NCBI GenBank assembly: GCA_008933995.1
Contig: WARS01000065.1
Span: 2,360,612 to 2,424,611 of the forward strand
From: Datnioides undecimradiatus
Taxonomy: Eukaryota; Chordata; Actinopteri; Lobotiformes; Datnioididae
Direction of reading: 5' to 3'
DNA length: 64,000 nt
Positions within the stretch are counted from its first letter, which is position 1. Each line of letters opens with the position of its first letter. Of this stretch, positions 1 through 14,100 are shown in pieces. Under the pieces are notes generated by a model. The model saw only the letters and a list, made by a program, of their open reading frames with translations. It searched no databases and had not been told where the DNA came from. A program made the position numbers and the translations under genes.

Positions 1-1553
1 CCTTTACTTTATTAATTAGCTTATTAGTGAAGGTCAGTCCCATGATGCTGATCTACCGCAAACTCACTGGGGTCAGAGTTAACATGGACTAACTGCTCGA
101 GACGCTCAAAAAGACAAAGTGCATTTCGTGACTTCCTGAGTGTTTCTTCCTTATCTACCAGCCAAGGGGAGCAAAACCCACCGCACGTTAAACAAGACAA
201 GTTTTATTTGAACAGCATTATCACTAATGGGAGGGCAAAGCGGAGGGAAAAGGCCTGTGTCTGACACGGGATAGCCTCAAAGATTTTACCGGCAGACCTC
301 TGGGTAATTTTTCAAAGAGGCTGGGGGAGTGTTAGAGAGAGCGGGGGGGCCTACAGAGTGTGTTCGACCCCGCTGTGCGAGGTACGGGTACAGAACAAAA
401 CGTGGACAGAAGACAGGAGGGGCTGGGGAAATACACGGAAACATGTGTGGAATTCTTTCCACCGGCTACAGTGCGCAGACTTTGGTATGAGATGTCCTGG
501 ACTGACGTCTTTCACCTCGAAGCCTCGCAGGGAGGAGGACCAATCATTCCTCAGCAGTTCCTGCCCTGGTTGCGCTCTGACTGGCACAGGTGCCGTTTTT
601 TTCCCCTTTGAAACAGCCAAAGTTGTGAAACATCAAAATCAACCTCGTCTATCATTGTATGTTGCCACAAAGAAAAACAAGGGACTCAACACAGCGAGGC
701 CGCGCAGTGACACGCGGGGCAGAACTGAACTGCTGCCGGGCCAAACGGCGAACAGCAGCGTCTTGAGTGGACCCCCATAATGAGTCAAAGTGGCCCAAGC
801 CCACACATGCCCCGAGACGGAGAGAGGGCCCAACGAGAAGCAGCAGGGAGATTGTCATCTACGCCTTTAACACGAGCGAGCCGAGCCGAGAAGCGAAAGA
901 CGGTGAACTCAGATACCCTCGGCTTGCAACAACACCCCTTTTCCTGCCGCAGCTCTCATGAGCTGTGTTACAGAGGCAACGGACGGAGAAGGAAAGAGAG
1001 GGGGGTGGAAGAGAAGAAAGAAAAAAAAGCTGAAAGATTTATCCCTTTCTTGTTCTCTCTCCATGTCTCTCTCCCTCTCTCTCTTGTTCCCCCTCTCCTA
1101 AATTTGACTATTAAACAGCACTGCAAAAACAGAATGTTCTTGGCCGAAGCTCAACAATGACAAAGAAGGGAGGGAACAGGACCATACGTTAAGGAGAAAA
1201 AAAAATAAATCCCCTCTTTTCGGGATTCTCAGCCCTAAGAAACTTATGTGCGCATTTCAAGACGCTCATCTCTAACTGCAAATAGGGATCGCTTTCATCA
1301 TCGACTGCTTCAGCCTGATGATGGAAAAGAATAAAATGCGCCCGTTGCCATTTCCCAGAACCCGAGGTGACGTCGTTCGAATTGTTTGTTGTGTCTGATC
1401 AACAGACCAAAAAAGACGCGTAGAACAGAGAAAAGCTGCAAATTTCACTGAAATGCTTGTGGATTCTGTTCATTTCAGCGCTAGGATCACGATGAAAGTT
1501 GTATAGAGCTGTTGGCCTCAGTGAGTCCCTGAAGTTGCCCCCTACACACACGA

Positions 1554-1581
1554 ACACACACACACACACACACACACACAC
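1554..1581. repeat. (CA)n microsatellite
   Basis: 28 bp of perfect AC repeat, preceded by an interrupted CA stretch from 1543. Confidence 0.95.
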
Positions 1582-1885
1582 CACACATTGACAAACACAC
1601 AGTGTGTAAAGCAGCTTTTGTGGCTGAGCGGAGGTTTGTGTGGATTTGGCACCGCACATGTCCATAAAGTGATTGCAGGGAGCTCAGTGGCCTTGTCTCC
1701 CTGTCTTCTACCCACCCACCCAGCCGCACCCCCTCCACCCCACCCCCCACCCCCCATGCCACTTTCAGAGTCATCCATCAGTCTAGTTACAACTGCCAAC
1801 TCCACGCTCGCACCCTGAGAACTGCTGAGAGGGAAAGAAACGGACAAGGGGGTGGGAGGGTGGAGAGAGAGAGGGCGGCGGAGAC

Positions 1886-1907
1886 AGAGAGAGAGAGAGA
1901 GAGAGAG
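1886..1907. repeat. (GA)n microsatellite in purine-rich stretch
   Basis: 22 bp of AG repeat inside a purine-rich region of about 1820-1960. Confidence 0.95.
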
Positions 1908-2705
1908 TAAAGAGGAGGTAAACGCTGAGAAGGTGGAGAAAAGGAGCGAGGAGGTGGAGGTGGGAGAGGCACGCCGGTTCGTTTAGATCGGATCAGAGTT
2001 GTGTGTTTTTGTTTTTTCTTCCCCTTCTTCGAGGGCTGAACAGGCAACCATGACAAAAAGAGCAGATGGCGGTGGCAATTAGAGATCCCAGGCAGCATCT
2101 TCCAGCATGAGGCCCCACTGTAGCACCAGGAGAGACCACCTGGATGACTCAAGGTGGGATGCAAGCATATGGCGCATCTGCCAGGCCTGCACCAGAGCTG
2201 GAAACACCTCCCCTGTTGCATTACATTTTACCTTTGACCCAGGGAGGGCAGCGTTGTGCTCCTTCGTCCTCTTTCAGGGTGATTATATTGTTTAGAACAG
2301 GGGTTGCACGCTTGTCAGGGTTTAAGTGTGATTACACCAACAAAACACTCTATTCTAACTCTAATTGCTTTTGTTGCTCAACAGGTTTTTAGATGAAGCC
2401 TCAAATTTAAATCCTACAGAGGTTAAAAAAGACAATTCTGGATTTGAAAGCTTGGATTCAGATAAGCTGTTGGTAGATTTATAATAAATAGGCAGTCCAG
2501 AAAGTGGCTGAAGTGAAGTAAAGAAGTTGGATATTAGGATTCTGAGGTCTGGTATCTGTATCTGAAAGGTGTCCTGTGCAGAAGCCCCAGCCAATCCGAT
2601 AGTCTTCAAATAAACAGTAGTCTAACCTGTAAATAAACAGTTGCGGTCGAGGAGGCTGGGCTTTGCCCTGGGAGCTTGGCAGGGCTCGATCACAGGGCCA
2701 GACAC

Positions 2706-2728
2706 CACACACACACACACACACACAC
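2706..2728. repeat. (CA)n microsatellite
   Basis: 23 bp of perfect CA repeat followed by CA-rich sequence to about 2775. Confidence 0.95.
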
Positions 2729-3856
2729 GCCCTCCAAACACACATATACACACAAACACGCACGTACGCACACACGGCCCTTTTCCAAAAACAACATTTC
2801 TTGGCACCCTCCGTCCCGGCCACTTGTTTAAATAAACAAACCGGTTCATGAAGGAAGTGAAAAAAACAGCACCACGTATGAATCAGATTATCTGCTGTTA
2901 CTCAGCAAAAAAAAAAAAAAAAAGCAAGGGGGGGAAACGTAGCAGAGAGGGGGCTTGTGGGTATTTTGCACGTGTCCACGAGTTCTTACACCTTCTTGTC
3001 CGGTGGGATACTTATCATACCACTGTAACGATTAGGGCAATTAGGGGTAATGGCAACAGAAATCTGGCTCGGCAAGAAAGTTTCTCAGTGCTTGTGAGGT
3101 TTCTCCACGCCCAAGTGTGTTGCTCGCCTGGATTTTATAATCACTAAAACACTCTCACACACTCTCACACACACACACACACACGGTCTCCCCAACCCAC
3201 CCTCTCATTTTTTGGCATGATACCTCGCCGAACACACATGCACATACACACGCAGCGTGGATTAAATTAGCCACATAGTTTGGGGAAACTTTCTTCTCCT
3301 GTTTTTTTTTTTTTTCTTTTTCGTTTTTTTTTTTTTTTTGGACAGCGGCGGTGCACGTTCCTCGGCCCGCAAACACTTGCAGACACGTACAGATATCCTC
3401 CACAAAAAAACAGTGCGCACGCGCGACGCGCACACCCTGCAGATGCATACCGCTGTCGACATTTCAGGAGGAGAAGCCTGTCTGGCAGCCATTTTATGCC
3501 GAGCGGGGTTCTGTGCACATGTATAGCACTCTGGCTGCCAGAGGCATGGGTCCCGAGCCAAGACGCATTTCAGCAGCCTGGGGAGGCGAGGGGAGGGGAG
3601 TGTGGAGGAGAGGTGGAGAGGGGTGGACTCCTGCAGAAATAGGGAAACAGAGAGAGGGAGAGGGGCAGAAAATATCGACCTAATTACGGAGCAGCTCCGA
3701 TGCGTAATGTTTCGACAATACAGCTGCTCCTGAGTAAATATTTGATGTGGCCGAGCAGACTTTCTGCTCGCTGTCCTTCCCCCTGCTTTTCTTTTCCTGT
3801 TCCGCTGCGGGAGACTCCAGTTTGTCCTTCCTTGGAAATGCACAGCCAGCCAGAAA

Positions 3857-3918
3857 GTGTGTATGCGTGTGTGTATGCGTGTGTGTATGCGTGTGTGCAT
3901 GTGTGTATGTGCGTGAGC

Positions 3919-3967
<49 letters not shown>
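3857..3967. repeat. compound (TG)n repeat
   Basis: Begins with about three copies of a 12-bp unit GTGTGTATGCGT and ends with a perfect (TG)23 tract at 3922-3967. Confidence 0.95.
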
Positions 3968-3970
<3 letters not shown>

Positions 3971-4320
3971 CGCAGGGTCATGCAAGTCTTGACAGTGTGC
4001 ATAAATGACTGTACATGCGCCGGTATGGAATGCATGTGTGTGTGTGTGTGTACTTTGTCCCGTGTCCTCCTGTGCTCCTGGTTTCTATCATTCACAGCTT
4101 TGTCGATGACCTCACACTACTCGGGCTGGTTTCCAACAGCCGGCAGAACCTGCTCTCTTCTCCAAATCTCTTTCTTTCTTCTCCTCACTATCTGTCTATC
4201 GCTGTCCCTGCGCCTGCAACACTATCCGTCCTCTATTGTATCTTTTCATACCCGCCTGTGTGTATATCTAGCATTCAGTGTGTATCCTTGATATCGTCTT
4301 ATCCGACGATAAGTGCACAC

Positions 4321-4505
4321 TACAACTTTTTTCACATTTCTTGATTTTCTTTCCTCATCTCTCCACTTATCTCTTCCTTTCTTTTAATGTCTCCATCTGT
4401 GTTAGCGCTCTCCCCCCTTTGCCGCCTTTTTTAATGCCCCCCTCTCTCTCTCTCTCTATCTCTTTGTCCCTCTATCTCTCTCTTCTCTCCCTCCCTCACG
4501 CTTTG
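4321..4505. repeat. polypyrimidine (CT-rich) stretch
   Basis: Long run of mostly C and T, including a (CT)n core at about 4442-4460. Such tracts can form triplex DNA; no function is claimed. Confidence 0.8.
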
Positions 4506-4676
4506 TTGTCTAAACAAAGTGGCCTTTATCGGGATGAGCTGCAACCCAAACAAGCCAAACAAAAGATATGGGCGAGGAAATCTGCCCGCAGAAGAGGGAG
4601 GATCTTATCGTGCCAGCCATTGTGTGCCAGCCTGCCAACTGGCGATGCAACCCCCCTGCCGCCACCGACCCCTCCT

Positions 4677-4703
4677 CACACACACACACACACACACACA
4701 CAC
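4677..4703. repeat. (CA)n microsatellite
   Basis: 27 bp of perfect CA repeat. Confidence 0.95.
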
Positions 4704-5286
4704 CGAATTGTGGCATCCCAGCAACCCCCACCCCACACACACCAACTCCACCAGGACTCCTGCGTGGTGTTCCGCATAGGGCTGGCACCTGACCTGGCCG
4801 AAGGGAAAGCGATATTGACGGCGAGGGTGAAGGGAAGACGAGCGCTCCAGCCAAATGGGACGCCATCTTGGGGTGGCATTGTCTCACGAGGAGGATGAGC
4901 TTTTAACTGAGCAGAACACGCGGGGCAACTTCCTGGTTTAACTGCTTTATCTGCGTTTGGCAGCACTTGCTGTTCGCTTCGACACTTCTTTGAGTATCAT
5001 GTATTGAAATTCGCCTCTCTTACGACCTCTTCCACACATTATTGTTGGCTTTATTATCAGTGATACCTCTGCACTGGCAGATATGGGCAGTATTGTATTC
5101 CCTTTGACAAACTATGACTAAGTTCCCCCAATGGTGCCTATACACTGTGTGACACTGTAATGATTATCTCATAATTGGAACAAGGCAAGTATTTCTTATT
5201 GGCTTAGAGGAGCACCTGGTAATCCGGATAGCTACCCTATCGAATGACTGCCACTGACGGGGAATGCAGGTACAGTAGGATGAGTT

Positions 5287-5313
5287 ACACACACACACAC
5301 ACACACACACACA
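5287..5313. repeat. (CA)n microsatellite
   Basis: 27 bp of perfect AC repeat. Confidence 0.95.
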
Positions 5314-5452
5314 GAGACACACACTTAGACGAGAGAGAGAGAAAGGCATGGAGAAAGTGAGAGGGGCAAAGTTGAAACGTCTGTGAGAACAATGACATTT
5401 TGCCTTCTTTTCTCCAAGCCAGACACCACAGTCTTGTTCAATAGAGCAGGAG

Positions 5453-5455
<3 letters not shown>

Positions 5456-5510
<55 letters not shown>
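5456..5510. repeat. (CA)n microsatellite, longest in window
   Basis: 55 bp of perfect AC repeat, the longest uninterrupted dinucleotide tract seen here. Confidence 0.97.
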
Positions 5511-5513
<3 letters not shown>

Positions 5514-6680
5514 GGACTGTCAGGGTTTTGAGACTTATGGAATCAAGTGGGATCCTAGCCCAGACAAGAACAATAAGGAGCCATACAGTGTGTATGTGTG
5601 TGTGCGCGTGCATGCGTGTGTGTGCGGTTGACTGTGTGCGACCCAGCTCACTTGTATCTCTCTGTGCGCGAGCGCATCTCTCAACGTAACACGCACATGA
5701 CTGCTGCCACCTCGGTGTGTATGTGCGCAAGTCATCAGCAAGTGTGTGTGTGTGTGTGTGTTGCTAATCGGTGCATACTAATGCCGGTGAGGAGCGGGCC
5801 CGCTTTCTATCCGCCGAGCCTCTGCGCCTTCTCTTCAGTAAACTCTCACGGCAGTGAAAAGAGGAGAGCATTTTAACCGAGCCGGGAGGACAACAGGCTC
5901 CTCATTGAGGTCACCAAACAGTGCGGACGGGGAGGGAGCACATTCAGTGGCGAGTGGGCCTTGAACAAGGGACTGAATGGCCTGACGGATCATTAGCCAC
6001 ACCGGCCCGGGACAGGAGAAGGAAGAACCTGGCTCGCACAATGGGATACACAGCCACAAAACCAAGGATGCAGATGAGGGTTAACCCATCTGAATTCAGC
6101 TTCCCCACCTTTTAATTTGTGAAGTAAAGTTTACACACCTCTACACGACTGCATATACAGCGCGTACAAACACCGAAGCAGAAAGCTGCTCCCAATTCTT
6201 CTCCTCTCGTCGACGCTGTCGTATTACGCCTGCACACACACGCACGCACGTTTGACACACACCCGCTGACATACATGCATGCACAAACAGGGGCACACAC
6301 CCAGCGTCCCGCGGTGAGCTGATCTGTGCTGTACATGTGCGATGCAGTCAGCGGCCGAGCTGCAGACAAACTACACAACACAACGCGACACAGTGGCTCA
6401 TCTGTCCCATGAAAAATGAGCAGACTGGCCTCCAGTCAGCACTCTGCGCCCCACTTAATGTTTCCACCTCCTCCCACTCTCTCTCTGTTTGTCCTTTTCT
6501 CACAGCGTGGCCTTTCCTTTCCCTTTTTACAGCACTCCTCTGTCTATAACCCTTTTCATTCTTTCTTTTCCTGCAACCTTCCTTTCGTGGCTCAAACTTT
6601 TTACCTCCTTGGTTGGCACCTGGCACCCCTTGCTGTATTTAGTGTCGCAGATATATCCACATACGGTTAGTTACAATATT

Positions 6681-7005
6681 TGTGCTGAAACATTTATACC
6701 ACGAATCGATCATTGGCCTTTAAAGGAATTCAGTTCCTAACAATCGAATTAATTTTATTAGTCATTTGTAATGCAAAACTTCCCCATGTGTCTAGTTTCA
6801 GTTTCTCAAATGCACTGATTTTCTGTGCTTATATCCGTGTTAACGTTTGGATTTGTGTTCAGATCAAGCAATCTGAAGGTTTCGCTTTGAGCGCTGGAAA
6901 ACTGGGATGGGCATTTTCTTCATTTCTCATCATTTTACAGACCAAACGACTAACTGAATAATTGAAAAAAAACTGATTCGCAGATGCACCGATTATGAAA
7001 GGAAT
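6681..7005 (-). mobile_element. degenerate MITE-like element, family 1, copy 1
   Basis: The copy starts GTGCTGAAAC and ends in ACAGACCAAACGACTAACTG followed by GATTCGCAG...GATTATGAAAG. This is the decayed outline of a short non-autonomous family, widespread in fish, with ends like GCTGCAACTAACGATTATTT and AT-rich GATTAATCGATTA motifs. Read on the minus strand it lines up with the copy at 23546-23860 (shared AAAATGCCCATC, then CAAAG/CAAAC blocks). It encodes nothing. Assignment to the hAT superfamily is from memory and unconfirmed. Confidence 0.7.
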
Positions 7006-8150
7006 TCTTAGACGTAGCCCTAAAAAACCTGTTCACGCTGCCAACAACCGCAGGGATTAGCTGATTTTCTGAAAGTGTGGTCTCATCATTCACAAGTTTA
7101 ATCAGCGTCAAGTCTAGCCTGTGAGAAAAAAGAACTTTGCATCTGCGTTGAAACAATGGGCCCATCAATGGCCAACCTCGGCATCTTTTTGGTATGCACC
7201 AAACAAACAATTAGCTTTGTTGTGGCGTAATTGACTGGCAGGACCGGGTGGCATTTACATTCGCCCGCTGTTGCCACCCTGCCATTCGAGGGGCTGGGGT
7301 GAAAGAGAATAGGTCCATATGAGGGTGGAAGGTTGGCCACATCTCTCTGGTTCGAAGACACCGCTTTTTTTTTCTTTCCACGGTGGCAAACTTCCAAGCA
7401 GGAGCGTTTTTTTTGTTTTTTTTTAATGCACGGTTGTGGAGGAAGGAGGGAAGGGAGGGTGGAGTGAGGACGAGACTATAGATTTAATTATGCATGCGTG
7501 TTTTCTCATTCATTGTAGTGGTGGGAAGGGGAGAGGGAGAGGGTAAGGGGTGTGTGGTGGGAGGGTTGGGGGGAGACAGACCAATGACATTCCGTCGTTG
7601 TAGTCCTCCTCCTACACACACACACATACACACACACACACACAAGGAGCAGTCTGGGAGCGAGCCGCTATAGGCTAATGAGGTGACACTCACCGTCTGG
7701 AGACTAGCCAAAACAGTCCATTAACTCCTAGCCAGTAGTTAAGAGGAGAAGAAGGAGAAAGGTGGTGGTGGGGAGGGTGGAGAGGAGAAAAGAGGATGCG
7801 GATGAGGGAGTGGGGGGTGAGGTGGGCAGCTAGCCGATGGGTCTGAGGGCGGAGCATGTGAAGGGGGAGAAAAAAAAAAGAGAAGAGAGTCTGAAGTCTT
7901 TCAGGATGTGAGGGTGGGGGGTATTTCTGCAGTTTTGTAGTTGTGAATGAATCAGCGGGGTGGCTGGTAGAGGGGGGGGCTGTGCACGAGCGTTCACCGT
8001 CGGCGATTATGCTCTGTGGAGGCAGCTCTTGAGGAAAAGTAAGACTGTGTGTGTGTGATGGAGTAGAGGTGGTGGGGTGGGCGGTGGATGCCGCGAGAGA
8101 GAGAGAGAGGACAAGGGAGATAGATCCAAAACCCCCCAGTCAGGCAGACA

Positions 8151-11100
8151 GACCTTTGACAGAGGAGCTCTGTGATTCGCCTCTTTCATCTTCAGAACCC
8201 CCCTATCCAGTCGGATAATTATGAGACAAATGCACTGGACCCCTGCTGCTTGAGTGGCAATGGGCATGGGAGGCCAGAAACACAGAGAGAGGGTTCAAAC
8301 CTGCACGTCTCGACTGGTCTGGAGGGAGGGGGGACAGAGGGAATGAGAGATGGCGGGGGTGTTTCGGGGTCTGGGAAATTCCCCACTCTCCCAAGAGAGA
8401 CAAGTTGGCCCACAGATCATAGTTCAGGGACAGCTTGGTTGTGATACGAGTGGGGCTTAACTGGTTTTAGCCGCCAACTTCCTTTCAACTTTCACACAGA
8501 CACACGGAGCAGTTAAGAAATAATCCATTGTTTGGTTTTCAAACGCACCTTTCTGAGGAACATCTGAAACACGCTCCCAGATTTCTGACTCGCAGCTGGC
8601 GGAGTGTGCGAGTGAACCAGTTCACAAAGTGTTGTTTTATTAATGCATTTGATGGCGCTCTGGTCCGCACTGATAAGGCAGCAGAGTTAGGAACTGTAAT
8701 GGTACCTACATCTTTATCTCACACCAAGCACGCTTACACCCCGACAGCCCTAGGCCCCAAGCAAACATGCATGCAGAATTCAATTGTTTCTGACAACACA
8801 TTCCAACGAAATTCAATTTGCAACTCTGCAAAATGACTCCTGTGAAAATCATTAAAAATTTTGTAGAAATATGTAAGTATGGAAAAGAACAAGCAAAAAA
8901 GAAAACTAAGCTCTTGTTTTATCTTGTAAACAGTTTCTGATATCTTCAAATAAAAAGGACTCGCTTTTCTTTTCATTACAATTCCAGAGGCAAAGTCTCT
9001 TAATTTTGACTCAGGCCTGTGTAATGTGTGTCTGTGAGGCCTCTGCCAGTGATGTGTCAGTGATTGTCAGCGCTTACGACGCCGTCAGGCCTCAGCCAAG
9101 AGGAGTTCCCACTGGCGAGAGCAGCAGGCCGAGCCAGGGCGACTGGGTGCTCCCTCACGGGGCAAATGGCTCTCCTCCAGCTGGGCGAGAGGCCACCGAG
9201 GATCCCTGCCACCCATTGCCACTGTTTGCACTCCCCGAGCTCTGCCAAGCGAGCAGCGGTAAAACGCACACAAACACACACGAGTGCACACACACCTTAA
9301 ACTGGGGACGTGGAAGGAATTATCCGATCATAGAATGCCACCACATCTAAGACCAGATCTTGGCCCAAAACAGACAAAGAAAACAAAGCGTGCACTCATT
9401 CAGACGATTTTGCTGGCACTGCTCCCCTGGAACGGGACACAGGGTGGAGAAGGGGGGAGAATCAACCACAGAGTTTAATGTGTCATTACAAGCATAAAAA
9501 CAGACTACTGACATTGCCAACAGATGTCGAGCCAGTTTATTTTTGCCATTACAACTCCAGTAGGGAATGAAGCGGCAGGTGCAAATGAACAGTCTTGTAG
9601 AGTTCTTCTTTACTATCCAAGCTACTGTGCTGCTGCATCATCACTTGTCCTTATCTGTTATTCAGACATGCATCAAGGAGATAGGGCTGGTTATCAAACC
9701 TCAATCCTGTGTAGGTACTAAGCAAAATCTGTCCATACCAGAGCACAGAAACTTGTCAAGAGCCAAAAGCTGGCACTGAATCCCTGATTAGATTTGTAAT
9801 CTTGTTTGCTTTTTCTTTGATCCTGATTTCAGCTGGAAGTCATTTTCTTAAATAAATTCATTTTATTATAGGCATTGCATCAGCCCCTAGCACTGAAAAT
9901 TTCACATATTCAATCCTGCATGTAGATATTACTTGTGTACCACATGTTTAATGGATGGCACCTCCTGGCAAGGCGTAGACCAGTCTTTAGGAGCCTTAGT
10001 TCTAATAATGCCCACACCTTTCTAAACGTCCTACTCCCAAAAGTGCAGTAATGACGGAAATATGTTTAAACTCTTTCGGGTTAAGGTAGTTCAGATGCAG
10101 CAGGCCAGTAGAGGAGCTTGCCGGTGGTTTAAATGCCGGCTGCCTGCCGCATGGCCAGTAAAACCCCTTCTTTCCTGTTAATGAGCTTGGAGACGGGGTT
10201 TTCAGAGGCCCCCAGTCAGAGCTGGCCCGAATCAAAGAATCCGTGGGGATCGAAGCTCTGGGGCAACAGGGTTTGTTGAGGGAGTGGGGTTTGGGTGTCT
10301 CCACTGGCACAAGACCAGGGAGCGAAGGGTTTTAGGGCAACAAGGGAAATTATAGGAGTAATTTCACAAAAACCACTACCCTTATAAAGAAAAGTGTTGG
10401 TGGTTCTCGTGGAATCACAGCACCAGGTAAGTGCTCATTTCGTGAACCGTAGTCAGATGCAGAGCAGTGGTTTGAAAAAAAAAAAAACACCCCAGCATCA
10501 TAAAACAGGTTCTCACATAACTCAAGAGGGAGTGACAGCGGCTGTGCCCGCCACAAGGTCAGAGTGTTGGCAGCCATCCAGAGACAGTGGAGCTCCTCTG
10601 CTCCTCATGGACCCTCCAACTGTCTGGAGATATCCAGCTAACAGCAGTTAAGGTGCAAACCATCTTTGCTCTTTGTGGTTGTCGGTCCCAGATGCACAAT
10701 TCAAACACAAACATCCAGAGACTCAACGCAGTCAACAGCCCGTCACTTACCACAACAAAGCACCATATAATCATGACAAAACATCTTGGTCTTACAGGAG
10801 ATCAAAATGCAAATCTAATCTCTCCGGTTTAACAGAGTATTCCCTTTGCCATACCACAGGATTTATTTATACTTAAGTGCATGCGAAGCAAGTATTCACA
10901 GCCAGAGAGTGAGAGAGAACTCTATTCCACAATCCTGGCAAAAAAACATGGAGCAAATCTGTTCTGTGCTACTAAGGCCTGCTGGGGCAGCCCCCTCTGC
11001 CACTGCAGCAATAACAACATGTGGTTTGGCTGCACAGCGCCAGTTTACAGTGGGAAGAGGAGAGGCGCTAAATTAATTTCATATTCTGTTGTTTGAGAGT

Positions 11101-14100
11101 CATAAACAATGTTGCAGCAAAGCATGACATCCAGAGAGGTGGCCACAGTGTTTGGTCCCATGGTTAGAGCACATTACATCAGTAGCTTCTATGGTTTTGG
11201 GACTATGTCTTCATGCACGGCAAGTATTGAGACATTACGACTCAAACTGTGTTCATATTGAACATATTGAACACAGTTTATGAAACAAAGGTGTGTATGA
11301 GGCATGCACACACGCAGTGTCCTCAGGCGTGGCAAGCCTGATCCTCCCTCGCTATTTAGGGCAAGAATGTAAAGGGCCTTTGTTTCCAAATTATTTCTGG
11401 GTTGTTGCCAGAATGCGAGGATGCTGCGGAGAACAAAGACATATGTCATCGGGCCTCACCTTGCAGGTTTCTGTTTGTTTGCAGGTACCTTGAATATTGT
11501 GGTTCTGTCAATACATTCTTGCTATGGCGGAGTTCAGAAAGAAGGAAAGCAAGTTTAAGTCAAACAGCGCTGCTTCAGCCTTTCCCACGAGGCTCTCAAA
11601 CTATAATCTCTTGAAATATTTGCACAGATGACGGCAGCGCTCGGCTGTTTTGACATGGAGCGGCATGAGCGAGATCTAGCAGTCACTTTTTCCATCTCTT
11701 TTCAGATCAGGAACAGGAATTCCCCTTTTGCCGCTTTTCCCTGTAACCCGCCCGCCTGCACGCCTCCCACCAACCCATCTAACCCTCCCAGCACTCCTTC
11801 CTCCACTTCCTCAGCCTGCTAGGATTTGTCCACTCAGGGCCACACTACAGGGGCCTTTACACCCACCTCACAGCCAGCTCCCACAGACCTTGCTTTCCAC
11901 TCGCCCAAGCATGTTGTTTTCACTTTATCTGAGGATGCCAAAAGTTCATTCACTGAGATCAGGGGTGGGTGGGAGGGCAAACAGGTTTGGGGTACATGCT
12001 GCAGTAGGATAAGGAGCGAGGCAGTTCCTGTTCTGCCGTGGTTCGGCTCAGGGAGGCAAGCAGGCCTGTTCTGTTTATGTTAAATGTTTCTGGCGGAGTC
12101 GTCGTTGAGCTGCGAGCAACAAACTATAGAAAGAGTGGCCCCCTGTTTGCATTTGACTGTGACTTGATTCCTTCGTTCATCACTGCAGCTCGCCCGCAAC
12201 CCCACCGACGCTGGCTTGAGCTGCGAGCGGCACAAAAATATACAGTACACATACTCACACACTCCCGCAGATTTTCCATTTTACCTCTCTTAAACTCTTA
12301 GCGGTGCCTCTCGGGCAGTCAAATGTTAACAGAAATATTATGCTGTTGTCATCTGCATTGATTATATTTGCTTCCAGGTGTTTTCCATTGTCTGAAGTCC
12401 TCCAAACTCCACAACTATCCTTTAAAATGATCCTTCCTTGTGTATACTTACCCTTCCCTTCCTCCTAAAAAAATAATACTGGTGCCTTTCTTTGACAAGC
12501 AACTGAACACAATATTTACAATGCTCCAGTTACATTATATCATCAGCTTACCCGTTAGCTACTGTCATTTTAATTTAGTTACGAGCAAACAAATACCCCA
12601 AATCTGTATTTTCTTGCAAAAGGAAGAACTACCACAAATGTTATACATTATTCAACCTCAAGACATTTGAGGATTTCAGTTATTTCACATTATAGTTTTA
12701 CTGAATTTGGTATGGAATATGTCCAAAGGCCATAAAAACACAATCCTCTGGTACAAGCCATAGTGTTGCATCATGGGAACTGGAGGGAATATCAAAGGGC
12801 CACCACTGGAGCTAATTCTATAATCCCCACTCCTGGCAAGCAACTACATATATACATCTCTACTTGATTACATTTCATTTTTTTCTTCCCGAGGGTCTGC
12901 AATGTGTGTCTCAATGTGCATGCAGAAAACACTATCTCTTTGCTGACACTGACGACACAACGGGCTTGCTGCAATCGCTGCTCTCGCAAAGGTTGGCAGC
13001 CCTGCAGAAACACTTCCCATTTGCGGTGCGGGGCTTGGTCCAAGCCACTTGAACTTGGCAGGGCTTACCTGGAACAGCCTACCAGTAGGACTGCCACAGA
13101 CTCTCCCCCTCAGCCAAGGCAGGAGGCCTCACTGTAAGCCACAACAGCTGATGTCAGACACACCTCCAGAAAAACTGGCTACAAGTGACTTCCAGGTATT
13201 TATCAAGGAAGAAGGAAGTTTTTTTTATCAACTTTTCCCTGTTGAGCTGGATGAACTGCTTGATTTTAGTCTTTATTTTTAATTAGCAAAGATATCAATG
13301 TCAAGTGTAAGTGTGAAGTTGGGACCATCATATATTATCCTCAGTATAAAGCATCATAATTATAAGAAAGCCTGTTTGTTACTCGTTGGAGAAAAGTCGA
13401 CCAAATGTTACATGGTAGTGCTTACAGTACAGAGGCTACAGTTTCTTTCACAAAGGACAGAATTGTACATACAAGGTGACTTTTTTTATCAATTGAGAGA
13501 GAATTACACAGATCGTATGACACCATATGGAATTCTTTTTACACATAATGTATTTCCTTTGCAGGCACTGTGAAAGGCGAGGCCTACAGGGAGTCCTCTT
13601 TAGGAGGAGGGGAGGGGAAAAAAAGCTGTATGTATGGTGAGGAGGGAGGGGGGTGGGGGGGGTCGAGGGGTTTAGTGGGGCGGTCCAAGCACGCTCAGCG
13701 AAAATATGCCTCATGCACTCGTTGAACTTGGGGCCTGCGCGGGCTTCTCTCAAGGTTACAGGAGAGGCCTGTGCGGAGAGGAGCAGGAGAAAGAAACCAT
13801 GCAGCAGCAGTACACACACAACAGGGTTTCCACTGGACTCTGTTTCTGCGCTGCTTTCGCTGTGAGAAATGCTCGACTTCCAGTTTCCCATGAATGCTAA
13901 AATGTGTAATAATTAAAAACTTGTGACATAACATTTCATACATCGAGTTAACAGTATGCCCGACCACACTCTGACACTCACTGAGTCTTTCTGCGAGTGG
14001 CTGTTGCTCAGATAACAGAAGCAGCGAGCGATCGCCTTTGACACCAGGTTTCCTTCCCTCCTCGGAGCCTGCCGGGACCCGGGCCATGTATCCGCTGCCG

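Larger units (their letters stand above)
1..8150 (-). other. nfib intron 2, microsatellite-dense part
   Basis: Non-coding on both strands. About a dozen CA/TG tracts are scattered here (separate entries for the longest). There are also polypyrimidine and polypurine stretches, notably pyrimidine-rich 4321-4505 and purine-rich 1820-1960 and 7740-8115. ORFs here mostly read through these repeats. Assignment to intron 2 is inferred: nfib exon 2 has an open donor at 34433 and no exon 3 was found in the window. MITE copy at 6681-7005 listed separately. Confidence 0.75.

Noticed and set aside
3262..4095. 277-codon minus-strand ORF
   Set aside because: The reading frame stays open because it crosses CA/TG repeats (His-Thr runs) and a poly-A/T stretch; repeat artefact.
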